Source: Aristaeella lactis | GTDB taxonomy: Bacteria > Bacillota > Clostridia > Christensenellales > Aristaeellaceae | Assembly: GCF_018118585.1 (NCBI RefSeq) | Contig: NZ_CP069421.1 | Span: 992,001-1,056,000 of the forward strand | Length of the DNA stretch: 64,000 nucleotides | Reading direction: 5' to 3' | Shown here: positions 1 to 9,247 of the stretch, piece by piece | Layout of the letters: each line of letters begins with the position of its first letter | Numbering within the stretch: position 1 is the first letter of the stretch | The notes under the pieces: generated by a model | The model's database searches: none | Told to the model about the DNA's origin: nothing | What the model saw: the letters and a program-made list of their open reading frames with translations, nothing else | Made by a program: the position numbers and the translations under genes

Positions 1-692
1 GTGCAGGTGGAATACACAAGCCTGCCGCCCGGCCTGACCAGTCTGGCGGCTTCTTTCAGGATTTCTCGCTGCCTTTCCGCGCAGCCTTCCGCTTTTTCCG
101 CTGTCCATTCATTCCTCGTTTCAGGATCCCGCCGGAACATGCCTTCGCCGGAACAGGGGGCGTCCACCAGGACCGCGTCAAACCCTTCTTCCCATTTTTC
201 TGCCAGCTGTTCGGGCTTTGCGCAGGTCACAAGCGCGTTGGGCAGTCCCATGCGTTCCACATTCCGGCTCAGGATGGCCGCACGCTTCGGGACCGGTTCA
301 TTGCAGACCAGGAGCCCCTCCCCTTGCATGGCACAGCCGATCTGGGTGGATTTCCCGCCCGGGGCGGCACAAAGATCCAATACTTTTTCCCCCGGCTTCG
401 CGGCCAGCACCGCCGCCGGCATCATGGCACCGGGCTCCTGGATATAAAACGCGCCGACCTCATGCAGGATCATGGATCCGGCGTTGGAATCAGCTTCCAG
501 GTAATATCCGTTTTCTTCCCAGGGAACACGTTCCCCGGTTCTCAGCGGATCAGCTGCTTCCGTCTCTTTCCGCGGATTGAAACGGATTCCCCTTACCGGA
601 TCCTCATCCAGCGCATGCAAAAAAGCGGACAGCTCATCGTCGAGCTGTTCCCGCATTCTCCGGACAAACGCTTCCGGTAACTCTGTTTTCAT
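1..692 (-). CDS. RsmF/NSUN-type rRNA cytosine-5 methyltransferase (3' end outside window)
   Basis: Only the first 230 residues are present; the gene runs off the left edge. The family transfers methyl from S-adenosylmethionine to C5 of cytosine in rRNA. Seen directly: the SAM-binding motif DLCAAPGGKST at residues 106-116, the catalytic-type VDAPCSGEGM at 176-185, and YSTC at 227-230, the last full codons in the window. The start ATG overlaps the stop of the upstream P-loop gene in an ATGA (689-692), so the two are translationally coupled. RsmF-like proteins of Firmicutes usually carry a C-terminal PUA-like part, which would lie outside. The exact target base cannot be read from sequence. Confidence 0.9.
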   Translation of the reverse strand, partial: MKTELPEAFVRRMREQLDDELSAFLHALDEDPVRGIRFNPRKETEAADPLRTGERVPWEENGYYLEADSNAGSMILHEVGAFYIQEPGAMMPAAVLAAKPGEKVLDLCAAPGGKSTQIGCAMQGEGLLVCNEPVPKRAAILSRNVERMGLPNALVTCAKPEQLAEKWEEGFDAVLVDAPCSGEGMFRRDPETRNEWTAEKAEGCAERQREILKEAARLVRPGGRLVYSTC

Positions 693-1375
693 AAGTCTTC
701 CATCCATTCCGGTGCCATATACCGTTTCATGATCATTGTCGGTGTTTCCAGGCGGCACTGTTCCAGCACGTCCTTTTTCCCGGTGGTGAAAACCCTGCTG
801 ATTCCCAGCTTTTCCGCGCAGGAAAGAACCGTCTTTTCTCCGGCTTCCACCATGCCCGGTTCTGTCTGGTCTGCCAGGTTGGTGTTGTTGATCAGCACAT
901 CGATCTTCAGTCTTCCCCGGTTCTGGATCCGTTGTGCCAGGTCGATGATCTCGTCTGTTTCCCTTGTCAGCGGCCGCATGCAGTTGACCACAAACATCAC
1001 AAGCGTGTCATCCCTGCGGGCCATAAAGGAGGGATAATACCGGCCAAGGGCAGCCGCGCCTGTATCATCGCCGCCCACGTCAAACACAACCCGGTCTGAT
1101 GGTACTTCAAATACGCTCTGGATTTCCGCGGGCAGTGCTGGGATATCAACAGTCGTCATGGCGTAAGTGGGCATCAGCATCCGGATCCCCGCCGCGCGCA
1201 TTTCCTCAGCCTTTTCGCCGCTCCGAAAATAGGGATTCACAATATCAAGGTCAACCAGCGTGGTCTTATACTGTTTTGCGAACGACAGTGCCAGGTTCAG
1301 CGAGAGTTCTGTCTTGCCGCTTCCGTAGTTACCGGTCAGCACGAGATACCGTTTATCGCCTGTCAGCTGGTTCAT
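689..1375 (-). CDS. P-loop NTPase, MinD/CobQ-like, function unknown
   Basis: A 228-residue soluble protein. The Walker A motif GNYGSGKT lies at residues 15-22, followed by LVDLDIVNPYFR around 40-51 (a switch-like acidic strand) and VVFDVGGDD around 95-103, the arrangement of SIMIBI-type ATPases. No membrane segment or signal peptide is seen. It overlaps both neighbours by 4 bases (ATGA), sitting between a gene for a basic, charged membrane protein upstream and the rRNA methyltransferase downstream in the cdaA operon. The substrate is unknown, so I assign no symbol. Confidence 0.75.
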   Translation of the reverse strand: MNQLTGDKRYLVLTGNYGSGKTELSLNLALSFAKQYKTTLVDLDIVNPYFRSGEKAEEMRAAGIRMLMPTYAMTTVDIPALPAEIQSVFEVPSDRVVFDVGGDDTGAAALGRYYPSFMARRDDTLVMFVVNCMRPLTRETDEIIDLAQRIQNRGRLKIDVLINNTNLADQTEPGMVEAGEKTVLSCAEKLGISRVFTTGKKDVLEQCRLETPTMIMKRYMAPEWMEDL

Positions 1376-2283
1376 TGTCCGTCACTCTCGCTTTTCTTCC
1401 ATCCTCTGGGATAAACAGGTTCCCGGTAAGCCTTGCTGCTGTCAATCACATTCTGGGGAGCTTCCAGTTGTCTCAGTTCTTCTTCAGGATCCGTAAACAG
1501 GTCAGTGATCCGGAGCCGCCGGCGCCTGCCAACGGTCACAGGATTCTGCCGTTCCGTATCTTCCCTGATCTCCGGCTGTCTTACAATAGGCTCTTTTTCC
1601 GTTTTCGGTTCGGGCCTGCGGTAGGGGCTGTCCGCCGGCACATGGTATCCCGCCTTGGTCACAGTTGCCGGAGTCGGCAGTTCTTCATTTACCTTTTGTT
1701 CCGCTGCTGCGGGTTTAACCTGCCATTTGGAGAAGTCCGGCTCATCTGCCGAATAGGATTCAGCCCGTCCGGGCCTTTCAGGGTTCCTCTCCGCGGCATA
1801 TTCCGGCTGCCTGTTGTTCCGGGGCTGAACAGGCGGTTCATATCCCCTTTCGTTCACCGTTTCAGGCATGGAAGCATGTTCGCTGGGAATATAGGCATGT
1901 CCGTTTTCTGTGCTCTCAGCGTATTCTGCCGTACGCCTTCTGCGCCGCGGCTGAGCAGGCTGTTCCGCTTCTTCCTCCCGCACGGGAACAGTCTCTGTTT
2001 CCTTCCTTGTGACGGGCCGGATGCGGACTTCCTTTTCTTCCACTTTTTCGTGCCGGAGAAAACCGAACCATCTCCGGAACGGTTTCCATCGAACCAGATA
2101 AACGCACAGATCAGACACGAGTCCGATCACGCAAAGAACGATCGCGATCGGAATCCAGTGCTTGCCGAACCACGCGAAAACAGATCCGCCTTTTTCACTT
2201 GTAAAAGCCGACCATAATGCGGCTGCGATCCCCTGGATCCAGCCAAGCATCAGCCGGAATATGGAATTAGCCAAACTGCCCAT
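1372..2283 (-). CDS. Small membrane protein with long charged tail, unknown function
   Basis: A 303-residue protein. The ATG at 2281-2283 is preferred over an upstream in-frame start because AAGGAG lies 8 bases before it and it follows the cdaR stop by 10 bases. There is an amphipathic N-terminal stretch and one clear membrane segment near residues 43-65 (IPIAIVLCVIGLVSDLCVYL). After it comes a long, low-complexity tail rich in Arg, Glu and Pro, which is probably disordered. The last 50 residues (from RRRRLRITDLF) look more ordered. I recognise no domain. Its place directly after cdaR suggests membrane-associated work, but that is inference. Confidence 0.7.
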   Translation of the reverse strand: MGSLANSIFRLMLGWIQGIAAALWSAFTSEKGGSVFAWFGKHWIPIAIVLCVIGLVSDLCVYLVRWKPFRRWFGFLRHEKVEEKEVRIRPVTRKETETVPVREEEAEQPAQPRRRRRTAEYAESTENGHAYIPSEHASMPETVNERGYEPPVQPRNNRQPEYAAERNPERPGRAESYSADEPDFSKWQVKPAAAEQKVNEELPTPATVTKAGYHVPADSPYRRPEPKTEKEPIVRQPEIREDTERQNPVTVGRRRRLRITDLFTDPEEELRQLEAPQNVIDSSKAYREPVYPRGWKKSESDGQ

Positions 2284-2293
2284 AAGCTTCTCC

Positions 2294-3343
2294 TTACGGC
2301 TCTTCTTCTGTCGGTTCGATATCGACAGTGACCGTAATGGTGGTACCATTCACCATCTGAGAGTTGTCTGTAGGTTTATACACCTGGATCTGGGTTGTAA
2401 CGTCTTCCTTCGCCCGGTCTATATTGACAGTGTCACTGTCAAGGTACAGTGTTTCCATCTCGTCCAGGATGTCTGAACTGTCCGCTACCTTGATCGTTTC
2501 TGGAGAAAACCGGACGTTATTTACCTTGTATCCCTTGGCCGGTGTACCCGTTATATTGATCAGGTCACTGGCATGGAATGCCTTTTCTGGCAGGATCGTA
2601 AAGGTTACGATAACGCTGTTTGTTTCAATGTTGGCGCTTGTAACAGTTATCTTGGAAGCATCGACTTCCTGTCCTGCCCTGTTGTACAGTTTAAACTGGA
2701 AAGCGCCGGAATACTGACCTTCCGTCCAGTCGATATCTTCAGGGTCTATATCAACTCTGGCGAAAAACACTTCATCAACAATCGATTGCGGTCCATAAAT
2801 CACAAATGTTGTAGGATCACAGGTGAGATCATACCAGACACCATCCGGCTTGGGGCAGGAGGCGCGAACACCTATCTTCTTCAGTTTATAGTTTTCAACC
2901 TCAACTGTCACTGAAGAAGGTGTGATGGAAGTCACTTTACCGTATTGTTTTGAATAGGATTTGTCTATGTTGATTTCCTGTGTACCGGTCTGGTTGATCC
3001 GGCTCAGGTCAAGTCTGATATTGTAATAAGAAGGATCGGCTGCTTCATATTGTTTCTGCGGTACAGCGGCAGTGAAATCGGCTGTCAGGCCTTCCAGGTC
3101 CGACACAACGATATAGCCGTTATTTTTCATGATCTCTGTTCCCTGTACGGTAACCCTGACGTCCTGGAATGTTTTGTCCCGGGTAATGCTTTCGTCCTGG
3201 GAGATCAGTCCGGCCCAGAGGCATATGGAAATAACGATGGCGATCAGCTTCAGCCATCCGTTATGCAGCAGCAGGTGCTTCAGCGCGTCCCGCAGCATAA
3301 TGAGGGTATTGCGGAAATCCCTTTTGTTTTTCTGCTCGCTCAT
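2294..3343 (-). CDS. cdaR: CdaR-like YbbR-domain protein, regulator of diadenylate cyclase
   Basis: A 349-residue protein with one N-terminal membrane helix (about residues 30-47, LKLIAIVISICLWAGLI) followed by an extracellular region of repeated beta-rich YbbR domains (about 55-345). CdaR proteins bind CdaA at the membrane and modulate c-di-AMP synthesis. The start overlaps the stop of cdaA by 4 bases, the usual cdaA-cdaR gene pair. No glmM follows here, unlike in many Firmicutes; instead an unknown membrane protein and a P-loop protein follow. Confidence 0.9.
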   Translation of the reverse strand: MSEQKNKRDFRNTLIMLRDALKHLLLHNGWLKLIAIVISICLWAGLISQDESITRDKTFQDVRVTVQGTEIMKNNGYIVVSDLEGLTADFTAAVPQKQYEAADPSYYNIRLDLSRINQTGTQEINIDKSYSKQYGKVTSITPSSVTVEVENYKLKKIGVRASCPKPDGVWYDLTCDPTTFVIYGPQSIVDEVFFARVDIDPEDIDWTEGQYSGAFQFKLYNRAGQEVDASKITVTSANIETNSVIVTFTILPEKAFHASDLINITGTPAKGYKVNNVRFSPETIKVADSSDILDEMETLYLDSDTVNIDRAKEDVTTQIQVYKPTDNSQMVNGTTITVTVDIEPTEEEP

Positions 3344-4203
3344 GCCGTTTTTTCCTCCGTAAATCTCTTCTTAAGCCTGCGGAGGATGGAACCGATCCCC
3401 GATGCACGGGAAGTATAGAACTCATGCAGGAATGCTTTGATATCCTCAACGGTAAACGGCCGTTTCAGCATGCCGTCCGCCGCGAAACTGACAATACCGG
3501 TCTGCTCGGAAACAACGATCACCGCAGCGTCTGTGTTTTCGGTAATGCCGACAGCAGCCCGGTGGCGTGTTCCTAGTCCGCGGATCACGCCGCTGGCTTC
3601 AGCAAGGGGCAGGATGCAGGCCGCCGCCATCACCCGGTCATCCCGGATGACTACAGCGCCGTCATGCAGGGGGGTATTCGGTTCAAAAATATTCTCCAGC
3701 AGCGGGGCGGAGATTTCGGAGTTCAGCATAGTTCCCGTCTCCACCACGTCCTGAAGGCCGGTTTTCCGTTCAAACACAAGCAGGGCACCAACCCGTCTCC
3801 GGCTCAGGTCCACTACGGTCTGTACGATTTCCTCAATGATCACTTCGGTGTCTTCATCGGCATTCCGGTGGGATCCCTTGGTGATCAGCCTGCTGCGTCC
3901 CATGCGCTCCAGCGCTTTGCGCAGTTCAGGCTGGAACAGGACAACCAGTACGATGGCACCGTTCTGCAGCACAGCCAGCAGCAGCCAGTTCAGGCTTGTC
4001 AGTCCGAGGATATTGCTCAGCAGTACGATCAGGAACAGCAGGAAAAGGCCTTTCAGCAGGGCGCTTCCCCGTGTATGCCTGGTCAGCAGCAGCAGCTCAT
4101 AAATGATCACTGCCACGATCAGGATGTCGATCACGTCGATGATTCCAAGACGATGGGTCAGGCTCCAGGCCATGCCGCGGATCGTTGACCAGATATCGTT
4201 CAT
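3340..4203 (-). CDS. cdaA: Diadenylate cyclase CdaA
   Basis: Makes cyclic di-AMP from two ATP at the membrane. From the ATG at 4201-4203 (preceded by GGAGGTGA, better than an upstream in-frame ATG) the protein has 287 residues. Three N-terminal membrane segments lie at about 20-40, 49-68 and 71-92, followed by a DisA_N cyclase domain. The catalytic DGA motif is at 181-183 and the RHR motif at 213-215, both intact, so the enzyme should be active. First gene of a five-gene run cdaA-cdaR-membrane protein-P-loop-rsmF-like. Confidence 0.95.
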   Translation of the reverse strand: MNDIWSTIRGMAWSLTHRLGIIDVIDILIVAVIIYELLLLTRHTRGSALLKGLFLLFLIVLLSNILGLTSLNWLLLAVLQNGAIVLVVLFQPELRKALERMGRSRLITKGSHRNADEDTEVIIEEIVQTVVDLSRRRVGALLVFERKTGLQDVVETGTMLNSEISAPLLENIFEPNTPLHDGAVVIRDDRVMAAACILPLAEASGVIRGLGTRHRAAVGITENTDAAVIVVSEQTGIVSFAADGMLKRPFTVEDIKAFLHEFYTSRASGIGSILRRLKKRFTEEKTA

Positions 4204-4227
4204 AGAATCACCTCCATTCAAACATTT

Positions 4228-4256
4228 ATTATACACGATTTTGACCCTGTTGAAAA
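4228..4256 (-). promoter_or_regulatory. Likely sigma-A promoter of cdaA
   Basis: On the minus strand a perfect -10 TATAAT (4228-4233) lies 17 bases from TTTTCA (4251-4256), a 4/6 match to the -35 box. The cdaA start is about 25 bases below the -10. Confidence 0.5.
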
Positions 4257-4294
4257 GTCAAACGGCCCAGGATTCACGAACAATTCACAAACAA

Positions 4295-4320
4295 GGGAGC
4301 TGCCCGAGCGGGCAGCTCCC
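4295..4320 (-). terminator. Intrinsic terminator after nupQ
   Basis: An 11-base perfect inverted repeat (GGGAGCTGCCC) with a 4-base loop begins 15 bases after the nupQ stop; on the minus strand it is followed by TTGTTTGT. It separates the nucleoside transporter operon from the cdaA promoter. Confidence 0.85.
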
Positions 4321-4335
4321 GATGTTGTTTTTCCT

Positions 4336-5274
4336 TTATCTGGATCCCTTGTCGTATGGAATACCTTCCGCCTTCGGCGCGTGGGACGCCTTGGATGTAA
4401 AGGCAAGCACGATCAGGCAGACGATGTAGGGCATCATGTTGTACACATTGCCGGGCAGGTTCAGCGAAACCAGGAACGGGAATCCGGCGTAGGTGTTGCT
4501 CAGCGCCCTGAACAGGCCGAACAGCAGCGCCGCCAGGGCGATCCTTGTGGGTTTCCACTGGCCGAAGATCATAACGGCCAGGGCCAGGAAACCGAAGCCG
4601 GCCACGCCGTTCTCGAATTTCCAGAGGGATACGCCGGCCAGGATGTAGCACAGTCCGCCCAGTCCGCCCAGCAGTCCGGAGATCAGGACGCCGGCCCAGC
4701 GCATCTTGTATACGTTGATACCTACAGAGCCTGCCGCCTGGGGATGCTCGCCGCAAGCCATCAGGCGAAGGCCGAACCGGTTCTTGTAAAGCAGGAAGTA
4801 TACCAGCAGCACCGCGATAACGGCCACCAGCATGAACCAGTTGAACTCGAACCCGTTGATATTCACGATGAACATCTTCCGGGCGCCGATGTACTCAATT
4901 TCCGAAGAATGGTTGTCCGGGTTCGCGGCCGTGTTCATGGCCTTCACCAGCACGGTAGCGCCGGCGGTGGCCAGCAGGTTCATGGCCGTACCAACCAGCG
5001 TCTGGTCCGCTTTGAAATGGATCGCCGCCACACCCAGCAGGCACGAGTACAGCATACCGGCCAGGGCTGCCGCCAGCATGGCGAGGATCACCATCAGTGC
5101 CGGAGATGTGATCCCGGCAGAACTCATCACCAGTGCACCGCCCAGCGCGCCGATGACCATAATTCCTTCCAGGCCCAGGTTGATAACGCCTGAATGCTCT
5201 GAGATACATCCTCCCAGGGCCACCAGCATCAGTACGGAGGCGAAGATCAGCGTGTATTGGATCAGAAGCAGCAT
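4336..5274 (-). CDS. nupQ: Nucleoside ABC transporter permease, NupQ/YufQ type
   Basis: A 312-residue, strongly hydrophobic protein with about eight to ten membrane segments of the BPD_transp_2 (RbsC/XylH-like) fold. Sequence blocks such as GGCISEHSGVINLGLEGIMV near the N-terminus and AVMIFGQWKPTRIALAALLFG near 235-255 are typical of the second permease of BMP-type nucleoside importers. It overlaps nupP by one base (TAATG) and is last in the operon bmp-nupO-nupP-nupQ. It would form a heterodimeric channel with NupP, driven by NupO. Confidence 0.88.
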   Translation of the reverse strand: MLLLIQYTLIFASVLMLVALGGCISEHSGVINLGLEGIMVIGALGGALVMSSAGITSPALMVILAMLAAALAGMLYSCLLGVAAIHFKADQTLVGTAMNLLATAGATVLVKAMNTAANPDNHSSEIEYIGARKMFIVNINGFEFNWFMLVAVIAVLLVYFLLYKNRFGLRLMACGEHPQAAGSVGINVYKMRWAGVLISGLLGGLGGLCYILAGVSLWKFENGVAGFGFLALAVMIFGQWKPTRIALAALLFGLFRALSNTYAGFPFLVSLNLPGNVYNMMPYIVCLIVLAFTSKASHAPKAEGIPYDKGSR

Positions 5275-6374
5275 TATTGTTTAGCCTCCTTCTTTTCATC
5301 ATGCCGTTTCAGGGAGCGTCTGATGATCAGTTTGATGAACAGTACGAAACCGCACAGGTAAATGATCACGGAAGAGATCACGTCGGAAATCTGTGAGGAA
5401 TAGAAATTCGTGTTCACATACTGTCCGCCGTCGGTGATGTGCTGGATAAAGAAGGAGGAGAACAGGGCGCCCAGCGGGTGCAGTCCGCCCAGGAAGGCGG
5501 CGGCGATTCCGTTGAATCCCATGGCCGGAACGGAGGACTGGGTGCATTCCCATCTCATGTATCCGGTCTGGTACAGCAGGGAGGCTCCCAGGCCTGCCAG
5601 TGCGCCGGAGATCATCAGTGTCAGGATGATGTTCCGGTTCTGGGCCATGCCGGCGTATCTGGCGGCATTCTTGTTGTTGCCTGTGGCTTTCAGCTCATAG
5701 CCGAACCGGGTCTTGCTCAGGATGATCCAGACCGCGATGGCGGCGATAATGGCGAGCGGGACAGCCAGTGTGACATACTCATTGTTGTTGAACAGTTTGT
5801 TCAGCCCCAGTGTCGGAAGCAGGGAACCGGGATTCTCCTTGTTCAGGTAAAGGGTGTACGGACTGGCTGTTTCCTTCACCTGGGTTAATAACGTATTTGC
5901 GGTATAGAGTGAGATCCAGTTCAGCATGATACCGGAAATGACCTCATTCACATTGCAGTAGGCTTTCAGCAGGCCTGTCACGGCGCCGAGCAGGGAGCCG
6001 CAGACCATCGCGAAGATCATGCACGGGAGCCATCCCCAGTTCCATGCCAGCGCGGCGTACAGGCTGGCGCAGGCACCCGCCACATACTGTCCGGCCGTGC
6101 CGATGTTGAACAGGCCCACCTTATAGGAAAACAGGATGCTCAGGGAGCACATGATCAGCGGCATGGTCTTGGCCAGGGTGTTGCCCAGCTGCTTGATCTG
6201 CTGCTGCGGCCGTTTCCAGGTAAAGAAGTTTTTGATGATGTTCAGGATGGATTCCCCTGCACCTGCGGGATTGATGATCAGCAGCACAATATATCCGATC
6301 AGGATTCCGGCCAGGATACACAGGATCGAAGCGAGGAAAGCCTGCACGGCTTCGTTTTTCAGGATCTTTCTCAT
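5274..6374 (-). CDS. nupP: Nucleoside ABC transporter permease, NupP/YufP type
   Basis: A 366-residue membrane protein, longer at the N-terminus than its partner, as usual for the first permease of this family. Hydrophobic segments start at residue 13 and recur through 345. The stretch SYKVGLFNIGTAGQYVAGA around 83-101 corresponds to the 'GLFNIG' block of these permeases. Start overlaps the nupO stop by 4 bases (ATGA). The basic C-terminus (KRHDEKKEAKQ) is cytosolic. Likely substrates are nucleosides; the exact range cannot be read. Confidence 0.88.
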   Translation of the reverse strand: MRKILKNEAVQAFLASILCILAGILIGYIVLLIINPAGAGESILNIIKNFFTWKRPQQQIKQLGNTLAKTMPLIMCSLSILFSYKVGLFNIGTAGQYVAGACASLYAALAWNWGWLPCMIFAMVCGSLLGAVTGLLKAYCNVNEVISGIMLNWISLYTANTLLTQVKETASPYTLYLNKENPGSLLPTLGLNKLFNNNEYVTLAVPLAIIAAIAVWIILSKTRFGYELKATGNNKNAARYAGMAQNRNIILTLMISGALAGLGASLLYQTGYMRWECTQSSVPAMGFNGIAAAFLGGLHPLGALFSSFFIQHITDGGQYVNTNFYSSQISDVISSVIIYLCGFVLFIKLIIRRSLKRHDEKKEAKQ

Positions 6375-7927
6375 GCCTTCTTCACCTCATCCCTCTTCGC
6401 GCCGGCCATGTACAGGCCCAGCTCCTCCTGCGTGGTCTTTTTCGGATCCAGTTCGCCCACGATCTCGCCTTCATACATCACCAGGATCCGGTCCGGAACG
6501 TCCATCACCTCATCCAGCTCCAGGGAGATCAGCAGTACAGCCTTTCCGGCATCCCGCTGGGCCACCAGCTGCTTATGGATGAACTCGATGGCACCCACGT
6601 CCAGGCCGCGGGTCGGCTGCACCGCCACGAGGACCTCGGGCTGTTTGTCGATTTCCCGGGCGATGATCGCCTTCTGCTGGTTTCCGCCGGACATAGCCCG
6701 TGCCGGGGTAATGGATCCCTGTCCGGAACGGACGTCATATTCCTCGATCAGCTTGTCGGAATACTTCCGGATGTTCTTCCTTCTCAGGAATCCGATCCTG
6801 TCCGTGAACCTGGATTCAAAATAGGTCTGCAGGATCATGTTGTATTCCAGGGAGTAATCCAGTACCAGGCCGTATTTATGCCGGTCTTCCGGAATATGGC
6901 TCATACCGTTCATGGAGCGTTTCCGGATGGAAGCTTTGGTGATATCCTTTCCGTCCATCAGGATCTTGCCGTTCACCAGGGGTTCCAGGCCGGTCAGGCC
7001 GTATACCAGTTCTGTCTGTCCGTTGCCGTCGATTCCGGCGATGCAGACGATCTCTCCGCGCCGCACCTGGAAGGAAACGTCCTTCACGGCGTTGTTGTTG
7101 TGGGCTTTGGAGGCAACGGTCATATGCTGGATATCCAGCACAACCTCACCGGGATGGGCAGGCTGCTTGTCCACATGGAAATTGACGTTCCGGCCCACCA
7201 TCATCGCGGAAAGTTCTTCCATGGTGGTGTTCTTCGTTTCCACCGTTCCGATGTATTTGCCCTTGCGGAGCACCGTGCACCGGTCAGCCACCGCCATGAT
7301 CTCCGCCAGCTTGTGGCTGATGAACAGGATGGACTTTCCTTCCGCCGCCAGGTTCCGCATGATCTGCATCAGTTCCTCAATTTCCTGGGGTGTCAGCACG
7401 GCGGTCGGTTCGTCAAAGATCAGGATCTCGTTGTCCCGGTACAGCATCTTCAGAATTTCCGTCCGCTGCTGCATGCCAACGGTGATATCCTGTACCAGGG
7501 CGTCCGGATCAACCTGCAGTCCGTATTTTTCGGAAAGCGCAATGATCTTTTTACGGGCCTCTGCCTTTTTCAGGATTCCGCAGGCCCCGGTGGGTTCATC
7601 GCCGAGGATGATATTGTCAAGCACGGTGAAGCATTCCACCAGCTTAAAATGCTGGTGAACCATGCCGATTCCCAGGTCGTTCGCGTCATTCGGGTCGTTG
7701 ATCTTAACCTCAACACCGTCCTTTTTGATGGTTCCCTCTTCCGCCTGGTACAGGCCGAACAGCACGCTCATCAGGGTGGATTTTCCGGCGCCGTTTTCAC
7801 CGAGCAGCGCATGAATCTCACCGTGCCTGAGCTGCAGGGTAATATCATCGTTCGCGATGATCCCGGGGAATCTTTTCGTGATATGCAGCATCTCAATGGC
7901 ATATTCACTCTTATGGTTTTCGCCCAA
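6371..7927 (-). CDS. nupO: Nucleoside ABC transporter ATPase with two ABC domains, NupO type
   Basis: A 518-residue protein with tandem ATP-binding cassettes. Domain one has Walker A GENGAGKST at 43-51 and Walker B LIFDEPTAVL near 170. Domain two has the degenerate Walker A-like GIDGNGQTE near 296 and the signature SGGNQQKAIIARE near 420, a pattern normal for RbsA/YufO-type ATPases. It energises the NupPQ channel. Two hairpins lie between it and the upstream bmp gene, which would let the binding protein be made in excess over the ATPase. Confidence 0.92.
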   Translation of the reverse strand: MGENHKSEYAIEMLHITKRFPGIIANDDITLQLRHGEIHALLGENGAGKSTLMSVLFGLYQAEEGTIKKDGVEVKINDPNDANDLGIGMVHQHFKLVECFTVLDNIILGDEPTGACGILKKAEARKKIIALSEKYGLQVDPDALVQDITVGMQQRTEILKMLYRDNEILIFDEPTAVLTPQEIEELMQIMRNLAAEGKSILFISHKLAEIMAVADRCTVLRKGKYIGTVETKNTTMEELSAMMVGRNVNFHVDKQPAHPGEVVLDIQHMTVASKAHNNNAVKDVSFQVRRGEIVCIAGIDGNGQTELVYGLTGLEPLVNGKILMDGKDITKASIRKRSMNGMSHIPEDRHKYGLVLDYSLEYNMILQTYFESRFTDRIGFLRRKNIRKYSDKLIEEYDVRSGQGSITPARAMSGGNQQKAIIAREIDKQPEVLVAVQPTRGLDVGAIEFIHKQLVAQRDAGKAVLLISLELDEVMDVPDRILVMYEGEIVGELDPKKTTQEELGLYMAGAKRDEVKKA

Positions 7928-7990
7928 TTTGCAGCACCTGCTTTCCGTGATAGTTCCCGAAGACGAAGATGATCCTTCGTTTTCTGAAAG

Positions 7991-8028
7991 AAACCCCCGT
8001 TTACCGCCAGGAAAACAGGGGTTTTTTT
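7991..8028 (-). terminator. Second hairpin between bmp and nupO, possible attenuator
   Basis: On the minus strand AAACCCC pairs with GGGGTTT around an 18-24 base loop, followed by CTTTC. Together with the hairpin at 8035-8057 it should cut transcription from bmp into nupO only partly, since nupO has no clear promoter of its own. Confidence 0.55.
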
Positions 8029-8034
8029 CAAAAA

Positions 8035-8057
8035 CCGGGGATGCTGTGCATCCCCGG
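8035..8057 (-). terminator. Terminator/attenuator after bmp
   Basis: Perfect 10-base stem CCGGGGATGC with a 3-base loop, 14 bases after the bmp stop, followed on the minus strand by TTTTTGAAAAAAA. It probably sets the excess of binding protein over transporter. Confidence 0.75.
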
Positions 8058-8071
8058 CGATCGGGTGATGA

Positions 8072-9166
8072 TTACTTGATGTTGCCCAGGTATTCAACCT
8101 TCGCTGCAGTCGTGGCAGGTTCAGCGTCGATAGCGTTGGACACTTTGATCTCACCGGCGTTCATCTTGACGACCAGGGCCGCGTAATCTTCAGCGGTGAA
8201 GCCGTCAGCGAACTGGGTGGAAGGAGCGATCTGCACGAAGTTATCTTCGGGATTGTCGGAAACCAGGCCCAGGTTCTCAACCTTGCCGCCGGCAAATTCT
8301 CCGTTCAGGATGGAAGCCAGCTCGGTGTTAACCGTGGCAGCCAGGCCCTTCATGGCGGAGGTCACGGTGATGCCTTCACCGTACATGCTGTCGATGGTGC
8401 CCTTCTGGTCAACGTCAACGCCGATGACCTTGCCGCCGGCCTTCTGGGCCGCTTCACCGGCAGAGGTGAAGATACCGCCGCCGCAGGCGAACACGATTTC
8501 GGTGCCGTTGCTGTACCAGGTGTCCATGTAAGCGGTGATGTCAGCATCGCCGTAGAACTGGTTGCCGTATACATACTTGATTTCAACGTCTTCAGCGCCC
8601 AGTTCGGCAGCAGCGGCGTCAGCGCCCTGCACAAAACCGTAGCCGTAACGGACAACGGCGGGAACCGCCATGCCGCCCAGGAAGCCCAGCTTCTTATAGC
8701 CCAGCTTCACAGCAGCGTAGCCGGCCATGTAGCCGCACAGCTCTTCCTGATACACAGCGCAGTACAGGTTGGCGGGAACGGCGGCAGCCAGGTCGCCGAT
8801 GTCGCCTTCGCTCACGTCCAGGGCGATGAAGGTGATGTCATCGTATTCGGGAGCGACCTTCTGGATCGCGGGTCCGAAAGCGTAGCCGGGCATCACGATG
8901 ACGTTGAAGCCGTCATCAATGGCCTTCTCGATGGAGGAGATACGGTCTTCATCGGAGTCGGAAGCGGGCTTGTAGTACTGGAAGTTGATGGTGGCAGCTT
9001 CGCAGAACGCCTTGCAGGCTTCGTAGGTGGTCTGGTTGAAGGACTGGTCGGTGATGTCACCGTAGTCGGTGATCATCGCGACGCTCATGCTGCTCTCAGC
9101 AGAGGCGATGGATACCATTCCCAGCATCATCACAGCAGCCAGGAGCAGAGCAAAAAACTTTTTCAT
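8072..9166 (-). CDS. bmpA: BMP-family nucleoside-binding protein of the ABC importer
   Basis: A 364-residue exported binding protein. The signal peptide is residues 1-24 (Lys-Lys, hydrophobic core, ASA-E cleavage). The mature part matches the Bmp/PnrA family: AMITDYGDITDQSFNQ near 30-45, VIVMPGYAFG near 90, and AFGPAIQ. It would deliver nucleosides to NupPQ. Odd point: there is no cysteine at the signal cleavage site, so it is not an evident lipoprotein although a Gram-positive would normally anchor this protein by lipid. It is the first and probably most expressed gene of the operon. Codon use is strongly biased. Confidence 0.9.
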   Translation of the reverse strand: MKKFFALLLAAVMMLGMVSIASAESSMSVAMITDYGDITDQSFNQTTYEACKAFCEAATINFQYYKPASDSDEDRISSIEKAIDDGFNVIVMPGYAFGPAIQKVAPEYDDITFIALDVSEGDIGDLAAAVPANLYCAVYQEELCGYMAGYAAVKLGYKKLGFLGGMAVPAVVRYGYGFVQGADAAAAELGAEDVEIKYVYGNQFYGDADITAYMDTWYSNGTEIVFACGGGIFTSAGEAAQKAGGKVIGVDVDQKGTIDSMYGEGITVTSAMKGLAATVNTELASILNGEFAGGKVENLGLVSDNPEDNFVQIAPSTQFADGFTAEDYAALVVKMNAGEIKVSNAIDAEPATTAAKVEYLGNIK

Positions 9167-9218
9167 AGATGGTTTTCCCCTTTCTGATTGTCGGCTTGTT
9201 GGGCCTTTTGTTTATCAA

Positions 9219-9247
9219 ATTATAGCAAAAACCGGTACACTTGGAAA
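9219..9247 (-). promoter_or_regulatory. Promoter of the bmp-nup operon, overlapping the upstream terminator
   Basis: On the minus strand a perfect -10 TATAAT (9219-9224) has TTTCCA 17 bases upstream (9242-9247). The -35 lies in the loop of the preceding terminator, so the same bases serve both signals. Confidence 0.55.
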